DNA from: Chytriomyces cf. hyalinus JEL632
Taxonomy: Eukaryota; Chytridiomycota; Chytridiomycetes; Chytridiales; Chytriomycetaceae
Reading direction: 5' to 3'
DNA length: 64,000 bases
Assembly (NCBI GenBank): GCA_025435555.1
Contig: JAIWWG010000079.1
Location: forward strand, 102,864 to 166,863
Made by a program: the position numbers and the translations under genes. Below are positions 34,380 to 46,612 of the stretch, one piece after another. Within the stretch, counting starts at the first letter, position 1, and every line of letters begins with the position of its first letter. The notes beneath the pieces were generated by a model. That model saw nothing but the letters and a program-made list of their open reading frames with translations, had not been told where the DNA came from and did not search any database.

Positions 34380-34830
34380 CTACAGGAACCGGATCGAAGC
34401 CATCCCACACATCTCGAAAGGGAGCCCGCCGGTGAACGAGTTGTCGCAGAGATATAGCATCTCTAGCTGTCCCAGCCTACATAGCGACACGGGAACTTTC
34501 CCCGAAAGCTGGTTCCTGCTCACATTCAGTACTTGCAGATTTTCCAGATTTCCAACGCGCTTTGACAGTGACCCGTTCAATCGGTTGCCGCAGAGATTCA
34601 ACCGTTTAAGGCCTTGAGCGAGTATAAATCATCAGGTAGAGGACCGCTCAGGTGGTTCATGCCCAAGTTGAGGGATTCCAGGTACGCCATGCGGAGAAAG
34701 AGGGATGAAGGGATGGCCCCAGACAGAAGGTTGCACAGCGCAAAACCAACGTGTCCTATCAAAATGAAAAAATGAAGACTGCCAGAGAATAAGTTATCCA
34801 TGCACAATGACAAGTTACTGGCCAGTACCA
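34380..34830 (-). pseudogene. Plant-type LRR fragment with frameshift
   Basis: The minus strand encodes leucine-rich repeats of the LxxLNLxxNxLSGxIP kind: LCNLLSGAIPSSL, LESLNLGMNHLSGPLP, then, in another frame, LNLCGNRLNGSLS, LQVLNVSRNQLSGKVP and MLYLCDNSFTGGLP. The change of frame lies near 34610, inside a repeat that would otherwise be continuous. No start codon, signal peptide or kinase domain was found. Sequence further upstream to 35110 shows no clear exon. It looks like a relic of a longer LRR protein; an unnoticed intron at the break is the alternative. Confidence 0.55.
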
Positions 34831-35129
34831 TGTCCGAATTACCCCTCCTGCAATGACAGTGAGTCCCACCGATAGCTCTCGCCGACTTTCGAAGAATGCT
34901 TCATTCGTGATTGAATAAGGTTTTTGAATACGCGGATGTAGGGCCCTGTTGCCATGTTCTTCGCCCTGCTGCTGGCATGCTCTGGTAGTGGTTGATGTAT
35001 TGGGCAGGCCAGCTGCTGAAAAGGTTGTGGTGTTTAAAAAACTATATTCAACTCCTGAGGAAGACTCCCCTCTGTATTCTCCCACTTTAATACTTTTAAC
35101 ACAAACGCACACACAATGCCGTTGCCGCT

Positions 35130-38100
35130 TTATGCGTCATCGGCGCCGTCATCTTCATCACCGCCCTCATCGTCGCTCTCCTTGTCAGCCAGTTTGGTCA
35201 ACACGCGTTTCGCGTAATCACTCAAATTCCTGGCAGCAGCATTGTCCAATCCGCTCGCATACTTTGTCAATACACTTGGGTCATTCCTTTGGCTGGACAA
35301 GCACAGTAAATGCAGCAACGACCGCTCGGCAGCCAGCTTGATTGGAATGACTCGCTCGCGCACAAGAAGCATCAGCGTCGGCACGAGAATTGATAAATAT
35401 GCTGCGACAAACTGTTGAAAGAGAAGATGTTAGTAAAACCATGTTCCCTAAATAAATGTTGCCCACCTCATAATGCTTCTTGGCCAAAGTTTTGATGCCC
35501 AACACACTCATTCTCCGCGCGTCGACTTGAACTCCTTCCTTTGAAATCTCAATCAACCCAGTCAAGAGACGGACCTTGTCCTCTTCCGCCAGTTCAAACA
35601 CTCCTTTCGCCGAAAGAGCCAACAAGGAATTTGCGCAAGACACAGTCGCTTCCAAAACCGCCGATTTCTCGCTTTGGAAGCCTTCAAAGACTTTAGAAAC
35701 AGCCGTTGAAGCAAATGGAGCGAACCCAACAATCAGGTCTGGGCACTTGACCAGCACGCGCGAGATTGCTTCCATAAGACCGTGGCGCTTTGTGAATGAA
35801 ACGGGTAATTCTTCCAAGACTTGCTTTGAAAACAGTTTGGCGCTGATGGCGAGGTGGGAAGTAAGTTTTTAGAATCGCTCTGTGAAAAACGCGACATACC
35901 TGATCAAAGTCTTTGCATTGTCTTTCGACAAGTAGTTGGCATAAACTGCAAAACATTTCGCCGCGCATTTTCGAACTACATCTGTCGGGAAATGAATTTA
36001 AATTCCAAGCTTAGTAATGCGAAAATAAACATACCATCATTCTCGCCAGTGTTGAACAATGAATCAACCAGTAAAGTTTCCAACGTTTTCTTGCTAACAT
36101 CCGTGATTTCTTTTCCTTCTAGACCATTCAAAAGACCCAACAACGCGCCCCACATGGAATCGCGAACGCTCTTGTCTTCTGCAGTCTTGATTCCGGTTGT
36201 CAATTCGACAACAAGCGGATCCAGACGGGGTTGAAGGCTGATCAAAAGCGTGAGGCATTTCCTCGCGGGTGTTTGCACGTGAATGGACGGCTCTGACAGA
36301 GATTTGATAAAAGTTCTCTGCAGTTGTGGCAAGAACGGTTTCAGATTTGCTGGCACTTTCACCAACAACAGACTGCGCGTTTCGCAAAAGAAGGTTAGCT
36401 GACACCCCAAAATCAGCATGAACAAACAGAAAGAATTACCCAAGCGTCTTCAGAATAGCCGCTTTCACACCAGGTGAAACTCTATCACCAATGATTCTAA
36501 TCAAAGGTCCCGTAATCTGCGTCACAAACGCTTTCAAGCCATCCGCACTCGTACGCTGCACGAGGTCACCCAACCCTTTCGCAGATTCTTCACGGACATC
36601 CGATTGTCCATACATGAGTCCTTGCAGAAACACGGGTAAAATGGACGAAATTCCTTTCGGCAAGCAAAAGCCTTCCAACTCGGCATTAGGTGCAAGTTTC
36701 TCGGTCGCTCCAGCAATCGCGCGGCGCAGTGGTGTGACAAATCTTTCCATGTCGTCCTTCTTGATTCGCTTGGAAAGAGCATCCGCGGCACCCCATGCAG
36801 CTTTCACCATGTCGGTGCTGTACGCTGGTGCGCCACGGAACATTTCGATGAGTCTGTTAAACCATTCAACGGCGTATTCTGAAATGTCCACTTTAGATCC
36901 CTCGCAGAAGATCATGAAACAGTCGCATGCAGCACGAGCTCGTGCTGGGCCTCCCTCAGAGATGGATTCAGAGAGAATTGGCATCAAAAGATACAGCCCA
37001 TCTTCATCAACGCTAAGCATGAGCACTTTCAACGCATCTCTAATATCCACAACAGCATGATCGTTCTGCTCCAAACCATCCATCAATGCTGGTAAAATCG
37101 TCCCCAATCGCTTGTTCAGTGCAGATCCAGCAACAGAAATAAGCGATGCCAACGCGCGCGCATTGAATGCAGTGATAGGAGTCGTAAGCAGTGTGGGTAT
37201 CAAAACAGGGAACACGACATTGCTTCGAACAGACATGATTTCCTTCAACGCTTCAAGTGCATAAGCTCCGCTGGCCGCACCTCCCGACTTAAGCTCGTTC
37301 AACAAGCTGGGAAGAACTTCGTCAATGGCCTTGGATCCCATGTGCTGATGAAGCATGTCAAAGGCTTGAGCAGCCGCTTCACGAACTTCAGGCTCAGAAT
37401 CCATCAGTGCTTTCTTGATGCTTGGAACGCACTGCGCGACAAAGTCGACCAGTTGTGCCTTTCCAGCCGTGCTCATGATTTCAGACATTCCAATACATGC
37501 ACCTTCTCTCGTGGTTGCATCGTCAGATTCGAGACCAGCCTCTAAAACTGGAACCAACTCGTCGAGAACAAGGTCTCCCAACTTACGCACCAGGTCACCC
37601 AAAGTGCGAGCAGCGACCCCGCGCTTCTCGTATTCAGGACTGGCAAGGGATTCAATCACCATTTGAATAATAACTGGCAAAATTTCCTTGAGAGTGCGTG
37701 GAGTGTTGTTGACGATCGATTTCCAAACGTGAAGAGCAGAGGAGCGAACAATACCGTTCGAATCACTACGGACAATGTACAAGCTCGACAAGACAGAGTC
37801 GTAGCGATCTTGTCCAAGGGTAGTAACAAGCGCTTTCTTGTTGTGCTCGGTGCCGACAGACTCGTCCTCGTTTCCATCGATATCGGCCTTTCCTGAGACT
37901 CCTGCGATTCTGTAAAGAAGCTCTCCCATGAGTTGAACCGATGACTGCCGAATTCTCCAGTTTTCATCAAACAATCCCAGTTCAAGTTCTGGAAGAAGCA
38001 AATCAACAGCCGTTGTTGCATAGTTGCGAACAACACCACGACCCGCTTTCATGGCAGTTTCACGAACAGTGTCAGTTTCGTCTGCAAGGCCGCGCAGAAT

Positions 38101-41100
38101 TGGCGGAATGATGCTTCCAATGTATGGTTGGAACGAGTCTCCAAAGGTGGCTGGCAGGAAGACAAGCAATGTGATAAAACCTTCTCGCACATATGTACGT
38201 GGTGACATGGCATTGTTGAGGATATCTGGCAACAGGGACTCCAGCCTTGGGATTCCCGCACCAGCAAGAACCTCAGAAAGACCTTGAGCAGCTCCAGAGC
38301 GGTCAACGGCCGAAGTTTCAGATTTCAGTGTGACAAACAGCTCGCCAACAAGGCCGGGGAAGTTTCCTTCACCAAGCTTAGCAAACATGGATCCAAGAGC
38401 ATGTGACGCAATGGCGCGGGCCTCGGGCACAGGGTCAACCAAAACTTCCTTCAGGCCCGGCAAAAGAATAGGAAGGTCTGAAATGAAAGAGTAATCAGTT
38501 CGCGATCGCAAAAGGAGGGAGCCGGATTCACCCACATGGAATAAGATCTTTTTGATCCGTAAGTGTCGCCATTTGGCCCATAATCTGCGCGGCACGCTTC
38601 TTGGTTTCAGTGACGCGTTCAATCAGTCCTCGCTGAAGGATCGGGACAATCAAAGCCAACGACGGTGAATCGATATAATGCACAAAAGACGTTTCCAACA
38701 GCGCCGTGAGAGCAGGTTGGGTATTCTCATTGGGATCCACTAACGCCGCCAGCAGCTCTGGTACAAGTTCCTGAATTTCCGGATTCTTGATGACACTTCC
38801 GAATTCGTTCAAGGCCTGCTTTGCAGACTCTTGAACTTTAATGTGGGTGTCCGTCAGAACTTCGCAAAGGCGGGGAATAATAGTTGGGAGAGAGAGCGAC
38901 AGCTGCTTTGGAGCCAGTGCAGCCATGGATCCCAAAACCTCAATGGATCCGGTTTTGGTTCTCCAGGTCTTGTCATCGAGACCATTCAACAGGGATGGCA
39001 TCACCAGTTTCACACAATGTCCCGAAAGCTTCGACATGATTGCTTTACAAGCGTCATTCGTTGCGTCACGCACTTCCCGCTGACTGTCTCCATAGCACAC
39101 CAACAACAGAGGAAGAATCTGGATAACATACGGTTCAAACAGACGTCCCAGCGTCATGGAGAGTGCTTCGAAAGCAAACAAAGCGCCTTCTCTTTTCTCC
39201 ATTTTTTTCTTGTCCTCCACAGCGTCCTTCAAAGAACTCATGACTCCGTATTCTTTCAAAGAAGAAATACCGCGTCCTTTCACCGTTCCGGCAATACCAT
39301 ACGCAGCACCTCGGCGCTCGGCGTATTTCGGAGAGGTGAACAAAAGTCGCAGCAGTCGGTCAATCAGGCCTCGAACTTCCTCACCAGACATGACTTTGAC
39401 CAACGGCGGCAAGCACTCAGAAACCGCCATTTGAACCACCTCGGATGGAGTCTTGAGAGTTTCCTACAAGACGGTCGACAACCTCAGGGATTTTTTTATC
39501 GGACGCGTCAAGATGCTGGGCAACGGTTCCAAGCAGAATAACCGCCGATTCGCGAATCAGGTCGTGCGTTTTCGAGGATCCTGCAGGCTGTGCGAGATAT
39601 TCGGAAAAGGTCTTGAGCAACGGATTCACGAGAGATTTGCCAGTATTCGTGTTGACAGCAGCGATACCCGCTTCAAGCATTTCAAGTCTGACAGATTCTT
39701 CGCGATCTCCGAGTGCCTCGTTTTTGATCAGGAAATCAAACAGAATATTGAGGATGTTTTCGGACTTCATGACAGACGCACAGGATTGAAGAGCGAGTGC
39801 GATACCGCTTCTAGCTGGCCATTCGTCTTTTTTGTCAAGAGATTCAGGAATCACGATACCGAAATCATCATATTCTGGCATTAGTACAACATTCTGAAGC
39901 ACTGTTGTGTTGCGTTTAGTTGAGACTGCCAAAAAAGAAGAAACTTTACCTTGACTTCATAAAGCACGAAAAGCCTGTTTCATAACGGGAATAGGCTGAT
40001 TATTCAAAGTAGATAAGGCGGCGCTGAGACTCTTTCCGGCAGCAGCGCGGATTTCCCCGCATGGATCACCTTCAAAGTATCAAAACAGAGGAAGATTTAA
40101 ATTGTTGCCTGTCTGACCCATCTCCCAAAGAATAACTTACAAATCAGATCAACAACTCCTTGAATTCCGTTTGCATCCAAAGAACTCTCCGCATTCCACA
40201 TCTCCCAAACACGACCTGCCTCCGCAGCAATTTCTTCATCCGCATCATACTTGGCTGCCCAAACTCTCGCCGCCGCAACACCGTCCGCTGCACCAGCCGG
40301 CATGGGCATATGCTGCAATGCGCGTTAAGCAGACTGTCTTGCCATTGGTTCAGAGCTCAACAGTGCATCCAACAATTCATTCGAAATGTCAACTTCATCC
40401 GTTGCGAGCATCGTTTTCAACAGTTTTTCGCTCTCGTCGAGAGTTTCGGGGTCTTCGTCCTCCTCGTCGGCAGCAGAGTCCTCCATGCTGACGCAAAGCG
40501 TTAAAAGTCCTTCACGAGCTGCTCCATGCAGACGGGGTAACGTGTTCAAAAGCTCAATCAAAACGTGCGCCATGGAGCGTCGGGGAACCAACGGGCTTCC
40601 ACCCAATCCGCAGTGAGAGATGAGGATTTCAGACGCGAAAATAATGAGCTCCGTCCGGATTTTTTCTTTGATGTTTCGAGTACGTTCAATGCGCAATAGC
40701 AGATAGCAAATCAGTGGGAAGATGTACGAGAAGGCTCCTGGTGACAAGGGATTCGATGCAACGTAATCTGCCTTGGCGGCTGTCAGCAGCTTCGTCAAAA
40801 CAACTGCGAAGTCGAAGGGGCCTTGTTAGCATTGCAGACAGTATTGAAAAGATACGAAAGAAATCACCTGAAGGGTCTTTTTTGCAAAGATCCTCTGAAA
40901 TCCCGACTGGAGAAATCTCCACGCCATCAAACGCAAGGTGGCAACATCCCAACCCGTTTCCACAACCCTCCAAATGCGATCGCCAGTTGCTTTCGAAATC
41001 AGTCGGAAGACATCAATGGCCCCGGCCAGAAGGGGTCCCTTCTTGCCTCTCTTTCCACGTCTCACGACGACACTCTCTCTTTCGACAACTCTCAAGACTG

Positions 41101-44100
41101 CTTCGATGCTTCGCGACATCCACATTTCAAACGCTTCCCGTGCGTCTTCATCCAAACAAACAACGACGCCGTTCAGAATGGATTCAAGCACTTGAAGAGC
41201 ACCCAACACCCCCAATCGAATCGCTTCGACCCGTTCACGGTTTGCCCTTTCTTTTTCCAACCGCAATTTTTCAGCTCCTTTTTCAGCGTTGGCTGCGGCG
41301 GCAGCTTTTGCAGAAACAGGTTTTCCAGCTGCCTTTGCCGGTGCTTTTGCAGTTGAAGTTGCAGACGCGCCCTTCTTGGCCTGCAGCTCCTTCTTGAGTT
41401 CACGCTCCCACTTTTCTTCAGCAGTTTTGGGCCGCTCGTCATCTTCTTCAGCCACTGCAGCAACCTTCAGTTTACCCTGCGAATCGCAAACAGCAACACC
41501 TTCCTCTCCCTTCCACACAGCGATATCCACCAACGTGACATTCTTGACAACAGCATTATCCAAGCTTTCCAAGATTGAAGGCATAGCCTTGTTCAAAACA
41601 ACTTCAGGGAACACTCCCACAAGTAGGGTAATGGCGTTCAAAGTGGCTTCCTGAAATCCAGCACTCACATTGACAGAGAACCCGCCAAGCGTGTAATCCT
41701 CTTCACTTGCGTCTACAGGTGTGGCACTAGCGCTCTGCAAGCAACTTGCCATCCAACGCTCTGCAACAGCACCACCCAGAGATGCAACAACATTCAACGG
41801 ATCCACTCCGCACCGCCAGCAGACGCGAATCCAAGCGTCTTTTCCAACACTGCTCGTGACAACAGGATGTGCACACAGAACCAACAGCTCCATCAAAACA
41901 AGTTGTAACTTTGCGCTCTTGAGCAAACTGGGTGATGCATGCAGAGTGCTCGGAATCAAACTCTGAATTGCAGCAAACAAACGCGCGCTCAATTCGCTTT
42001 GCTGTTTCGCCACATCGTCTCCCCATGCGCTGGCTTCCGCAGCCGCAGCAATGCTGATTGAGTTTGAAGCTTCTGAGTTCGATGTTAACGAGGATGGGTT
42101 GGGTCGGTCAAGGACCACACACTTTTCGACAATGGCTCCGATCCCCATTCGGCCGATATTTGCGACACGATGAAGAATTTCTTCCTGATCTGGAGAGGTT
42201 GTGCAGACAAGGGTTTGGATATAATCGATTGCTGCGCGACGGACTTCATGGTTCACGGATGGAGTCATCATGAGGTGAGCCCATGCGCTTGCAAACAATG
42301 ATTTTTCTTGGCGCGATGCCGAAGGCAACATCGAGTAAAGAGATTCGGTGGTCAGAATAAGACTGAGGCAATGGAAAAACGCGAGTTGATCGTCTTTCGA
42401 GGTGAGCAGCTTTCCGTAAAACTTTTCGTTGAGGAAAAATGTATTTGATGTTGAGAGGTAGGTTCCTATTGCTTTCTTGTTTTCGACAAGTTCTGCTGGT
42501 TGGCGGAATCAAACAGGAAAATGAGTAAACTTTGAAAATGAAATAATAGAGAGTCTCACCAACTCCGACCGCCTTTCCACTCTTCACCTCCCAAACAGCA
42601 AATCCAACGATAAACTGAAATGCCAAATATCCTTCCACCAAAACGGGGTTTTCCCTTTTAGCTCCATTGTCCACCAACAATGCAGTACCACCAGCTTGCA
42701 CCTTGTCCAAACACTTGATGCAGGCCTCACATACACCCAAAAGACTCTTTTCTGCCAAGCGCGTGCTCAAGGCTTCAAAAGAAGTCTTGTTGAGGAGCCC
42801 AAGAATGCTCTTTCGAATCAAATTGCTGCTTTTCGCGTCGGTAAGCCCACTCGTGATGAATGTGACGAGTTGGGTGAGAATTGACGAATCTGATGTTGCA
42901 AGGTACGCCTCAGAGTGGGCCGCAAGAGCTGCGAAGCATGCCAAGAGGGCAGTCTCTGAGGTTTCTTTTGCAGTCAATGGGATCAAGGCGGAGAGAAGTT
43001 TTCCCGAGATGGCTGGAGTCACGGCTGCGAAGCTTGTAAGAATTGAAAAGTACAATGCTCGTGTTTCGGGTGAGGGAGAACGAGCTGGATGCAACATTTT
43101 GTCAACATTATAAGGGGAAGAGGCAGAAACAAATACGCACCAGTAAATGCCTTCGAAACAACATCTGCAAATTTCAGCAAGTCATCTCCGTTGGAAGATT
43201 TCGACGCAAACGCTTCGAACAAGCTGGCAGCATCCGCTCGAATGGCTTCATTCGTAGATTTCATATTGTCTGAATGGAAAACAGACAGTTAGCTGCAGCG
43301 TTAATCCACCAATCGTAACTGGACTCAACTCAAAAGGGAATCAACGAATTTTTCGCGAAACAATTGTGAAAGATCAAACGCAACTGGTTTAATGATCGAT
43401 TCGAAAATTCGCAAGATGTTTTCGGGAGATCGCAGCATTAATCTTTCGGCAGACGCGCAAAGCTGATTTTGGAGCATTTCTGCAGTCAAAAATTGTTTGA
43501 AGAACAGATCGAAACTTGACTGTCGAAAAATGAATATGAAAGTTGGTTAGCACAAGAAAAGAGACAGAACAAGTTTGATGGATGGCATGAATCTGATGTG
43601 CTCAAATCGGCATCTACGCGAGACACTTCAAAAAAACAGTGCGAATCGCGAGCATCTCACCAAAACAGTTTTCGGCACGGCGCTTTTCGCTGACCCAGCA
43701 ATTAAGTTTTTCTCAAAATACTTGGCAACCTTGTCCTTCAATGAGGCGACATGGGCAAGATCCCACTTCTTGTACACCAAGCACCCCACAGCTTCTCCCA
43801 GCACGAGCGCATATCGAATAGCAGTTGAATCGGATCCATCCACCAGTTTTTCGTTGTTGAGGATCGTGGAGAGAACCAAATTCGGCATGAATCCGTGTTT
43901 CCCAATGAGCATGTTTGCGTACTAATTTAACGGACTGCAGGATAAGTCGATTTTTGCGACCATCGACGTGTGGGTGCAGAAAAAAGGATCTGACGAGAGC
44001 ATCAATGATTGCTGCATGCGTTGCCAAGAGCGGGGTGAAAACAGCCAAGTCAATTTGAGGTGTTTCGCCAGACTTTTTTTTTGATCGCTCGATATTCTGT

Positions 44101-44601
44101 TGTCTCGGGACAGTGGCTTGTAAAAGGAAACTGGACCACTTGAGACAGTTGAAGAGAATGATGGAGTCGGAGCTGTAATTGAAAACAAGGAGTTTCTTAG
44201 AAAAAAGCCCGCGTTCGCTCAAAGCGAAAGCCAATCTACCCATATCCTGCCCACGCCCGTTCAAGAAGTCTCGCCGCACCCTTCAGTGCGATCCCGTTGT
44301 GATTCACAGCCTTGTTTCTGAGCAGTAGTTTGAGTGCTTCAAGAGCAGCAGCATGCCTGCTGTCGCCAATGCACTTCACAAGCGTTGCCAGCACGCGCGC
44401 GAGACTTTCCGTGTCTGCTTCGACGGCGCTGTCCACACGCACACGCGCTACAAGGGACGCCATGCTGACCCAGCCCTCGCTGACGCCCACTGCAAACTCG
44501 TTCCAAGACAGAGACTGTGTCTCATCGATGGCCTTAACTGGCGCATCCACGTCCACTGTTTCGAGGGCGTCGTAGTTGCTGTCCGAGTCTGAATCGCTCA
44601 T
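35130..44601 (-). CDS. GCN1: GCN1, giant HEAT-repeat activator of the eIF2alpha kinase GCN2
   Basis: Scaffold that binds collided or starved ribosomes and activates GCN2 in the amino-acid starvation response. The start ATG at 44601 gives MSDSDSDSNYDALETV; the stop is at 35130 after an acidic tail (ESDDEGGDEDDGADDA). Many introns of 50-80 nt divide it; the estimated protein is about 2,600-2,800 residues, the family's normal size. The conserved central eEF3-like and RWD-binding HEAT array is clear in the exons at 39439-38528 and 38465-36436, for example RRGAAYGIAGTVKGRGI, DDKTWRTKTGSIEVLGSMA, EKRGVAARTLGDLVRKLGD and TREGACIGMSEIM. An Ala/Lys-rich coiled stretch lies near 41250-41400. I did not resolve every intron in the N-terminal third. 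Confidence 0.92.
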
Positions 44602-44721
44602 GCTTTTTATTTTTATGCCCCACCAACTGGAAAACTGAAAAAAGGAATTAAACGCGGCTTAACCACAGTTAAATCACAAAATAAATGTTCAATATATTTT
44701 ATTCACAGTAGCTTCTCATTC

Positions 44722-46435
44722 TCATGAACGCTCGGTGCACTTGACAGCAAGTCCGTTCTTCATGGGCAGTGTCAACGATAGAGAATACGTCACGTCCTCC
44801 TCCTTGGTCACTTGAATGTTAAACTTGCGCGCAACTTGCACCAGCACAAACACTCCCTCGAGCTCAGCCATGTTCTTGCCCAGGCATACACGCGGTCCCG
44901 CGTTAAACACTGGGTAGTCAAACGGTGACGGCTGCTTGTCCATTTTGACCCATCTCTCGGGCTTGAACTCCTTCGCGTCAGATCCCCAGATGGCATCAGT
45001 ACGACCCATTGCGTAGTTGCTCCAGCACACGATTGTATCCTTGGGAATCACGATTCCGTCAGGCAAAGTATCATCGGCGTTAGCCTGCTTCAGTTCCAGC
45101 GGGACCGATGGGTAGAGACGCAAGGCTTCGTGGAACACGGCGTTGGCGTACGGCATGTCATTCTTGATTTGGTCGTACGTGGGTGCACTCCCACCCAACA
45201 CCGTCGCAATCTCCTCATGGAGAGCAGTAAGGGCTGCTGGGTTCTTGTGCAGCATGAAAAAGGTCCAACTCAAAGCTTGAGCCGTCGTATCCCGCCCCGC
45301 AATGATAAAGTTCAAGACATAGTCAACAAGCATTTCATCGGTAGGTGAGTTGCCTTCATCATCGGTAGTACGCATGAGCAGGGAGAGCAAGTCGTTTCCA
45401 GTGGATGGCTCATCTCCGAGTGAAGCGCGTTTCTCTTGGATCACTGAGATTCCAAAGTCACGGATGGTTTTGACATCATCAGCCTGTGTGCGTGCCACAC
45501 CGGTGAGCCGTTCGACGTAGCTCCAAAGGGGCGTGATGACACGGTCTGCGACTGTTTTCTGCGCGTTGTCGAACGCTTCCATGAAGGGCACTTTTTCCTT
45601 GGAAGTCATTGAGTTGACATCAATCTGCAAGTGCGTTTGAGATTAGCATCTGCTAGCTATGCCACATCTAAGGCAAAACAGACTACTCACTCCAAATGCA
45701 ATCTTGACAAAAGAGTCAAAGGTGAATCGGAAAAACAGGTCGGACAAATCAAACTCAAGCCCACTCGCAGCGTGCTCCTCCAAAACCGTGGAAAACACGT
45801 CCATCTCCGCCGCAAACGTGTCATTGACGTACTCTTTAAAGTTTTTGACATTGAAAATGTTGGCAGCAAGCTTGCGCTGTGATTTCCATCGCGCACCGTC
45901 TGCGTTGAAGATTCCGTGGCCGAGCGTATCCTGGAACCGTACTTTCATGAATGGGCCCTGTTTGTCAAGATTTGGAGGAGTTACATTCCACGACAGAGGT
46001 CATAGGAACGGAGAGAGATCAGGACGCTCACCTTGTCGTAAACTGAAAACTTTGTCTTTAGAAAATACTCGACCATTTTGGGATCATTAAAGAAAACAAA
46101 TGGCCCATCCACCAGCGGAAACTTGATCACCACGGGTTCGTTGTGCGACTTTTCAAAACAGTCTGTATGCAAGAGGGGAAATTTAAGTAACATCTTGCGA
46201 AAGTGGCACTGAAATACGCACCAACTATAAAGTCATGAATGTGGCCCTTCACAAGCGCAGCCTTGACCGTGTCTCCGAGGAACGGGTAAGCGCCGCCAAT
46301 GCGGTGAAGCTTGGTATCATTGATGGCAGCACCGCCAAGGATGGGATCTTCACGGTAGTAGTACAGAAGAGCGCTGAAGCCGGCAGTCAGCGTTGCGACA
46401 GTGGGCAGCAGCAGTGATTCAGCGAGCGTCTCCAT
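44722..46435 (-). CDS. Cytochrome P450, fatty-acid-hydroxylase-like
   Basis: Haem monooxygenase of the ER. Four exons (46435-46222, 46162-46032, 45957-45691, 45624-44722) give about 504 residues. The N-terminal hydrophobic segment (LLLPTVATLTAGFSALLYYY) anchors it. Motifs: I-helix AGRDTTAQALSW, ExxR in HEALRLYPSVP, haem loop FNAGPRVCLGKNMAELE with the Cys ligand. The proximal WTSQR-like WKSQRKLAANIF and the LYPSVPLELK segment resemble the CYP4/CYP52/CYP86 group of omega-hydroxylases, but exact family is inference. The start is 177 bp from the divergent ABC transporter start, suggesting shared control. Confidence 0.92.
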
Positions 46436-46612
46436 TGCTTGGGATGTTTGGGTGTTGAATTGGTTGGTAACAGTGGGCGACGACCCAGCTTTTGTATTTG
46501 AGCACGAGGGACAATTTGTTTTTCCGCTCAAACTCTTTGAGTTTACAGTTATTCCGCTTTGACTCGAACGTAACGAAAATTTTGACTTGGCTTTTGAAAA
46601 ACAAAAACGCGA
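46436..46612. promoter_or_regulatory. Bidirectional promoter, P450 / ABCD transporter
   Basis: 177 bp between two start codons. The region must hold both promoters and 5' leaders. No specific factor site can be named with confidence. Confidence 0.4.

Noticed and set aside
39453-41397. Several long + strand frames across 38.8-41.4 kb
   Set aside because: All are antisense shadows of the GCN1 coding strand, which has continuous HEAT repeats.
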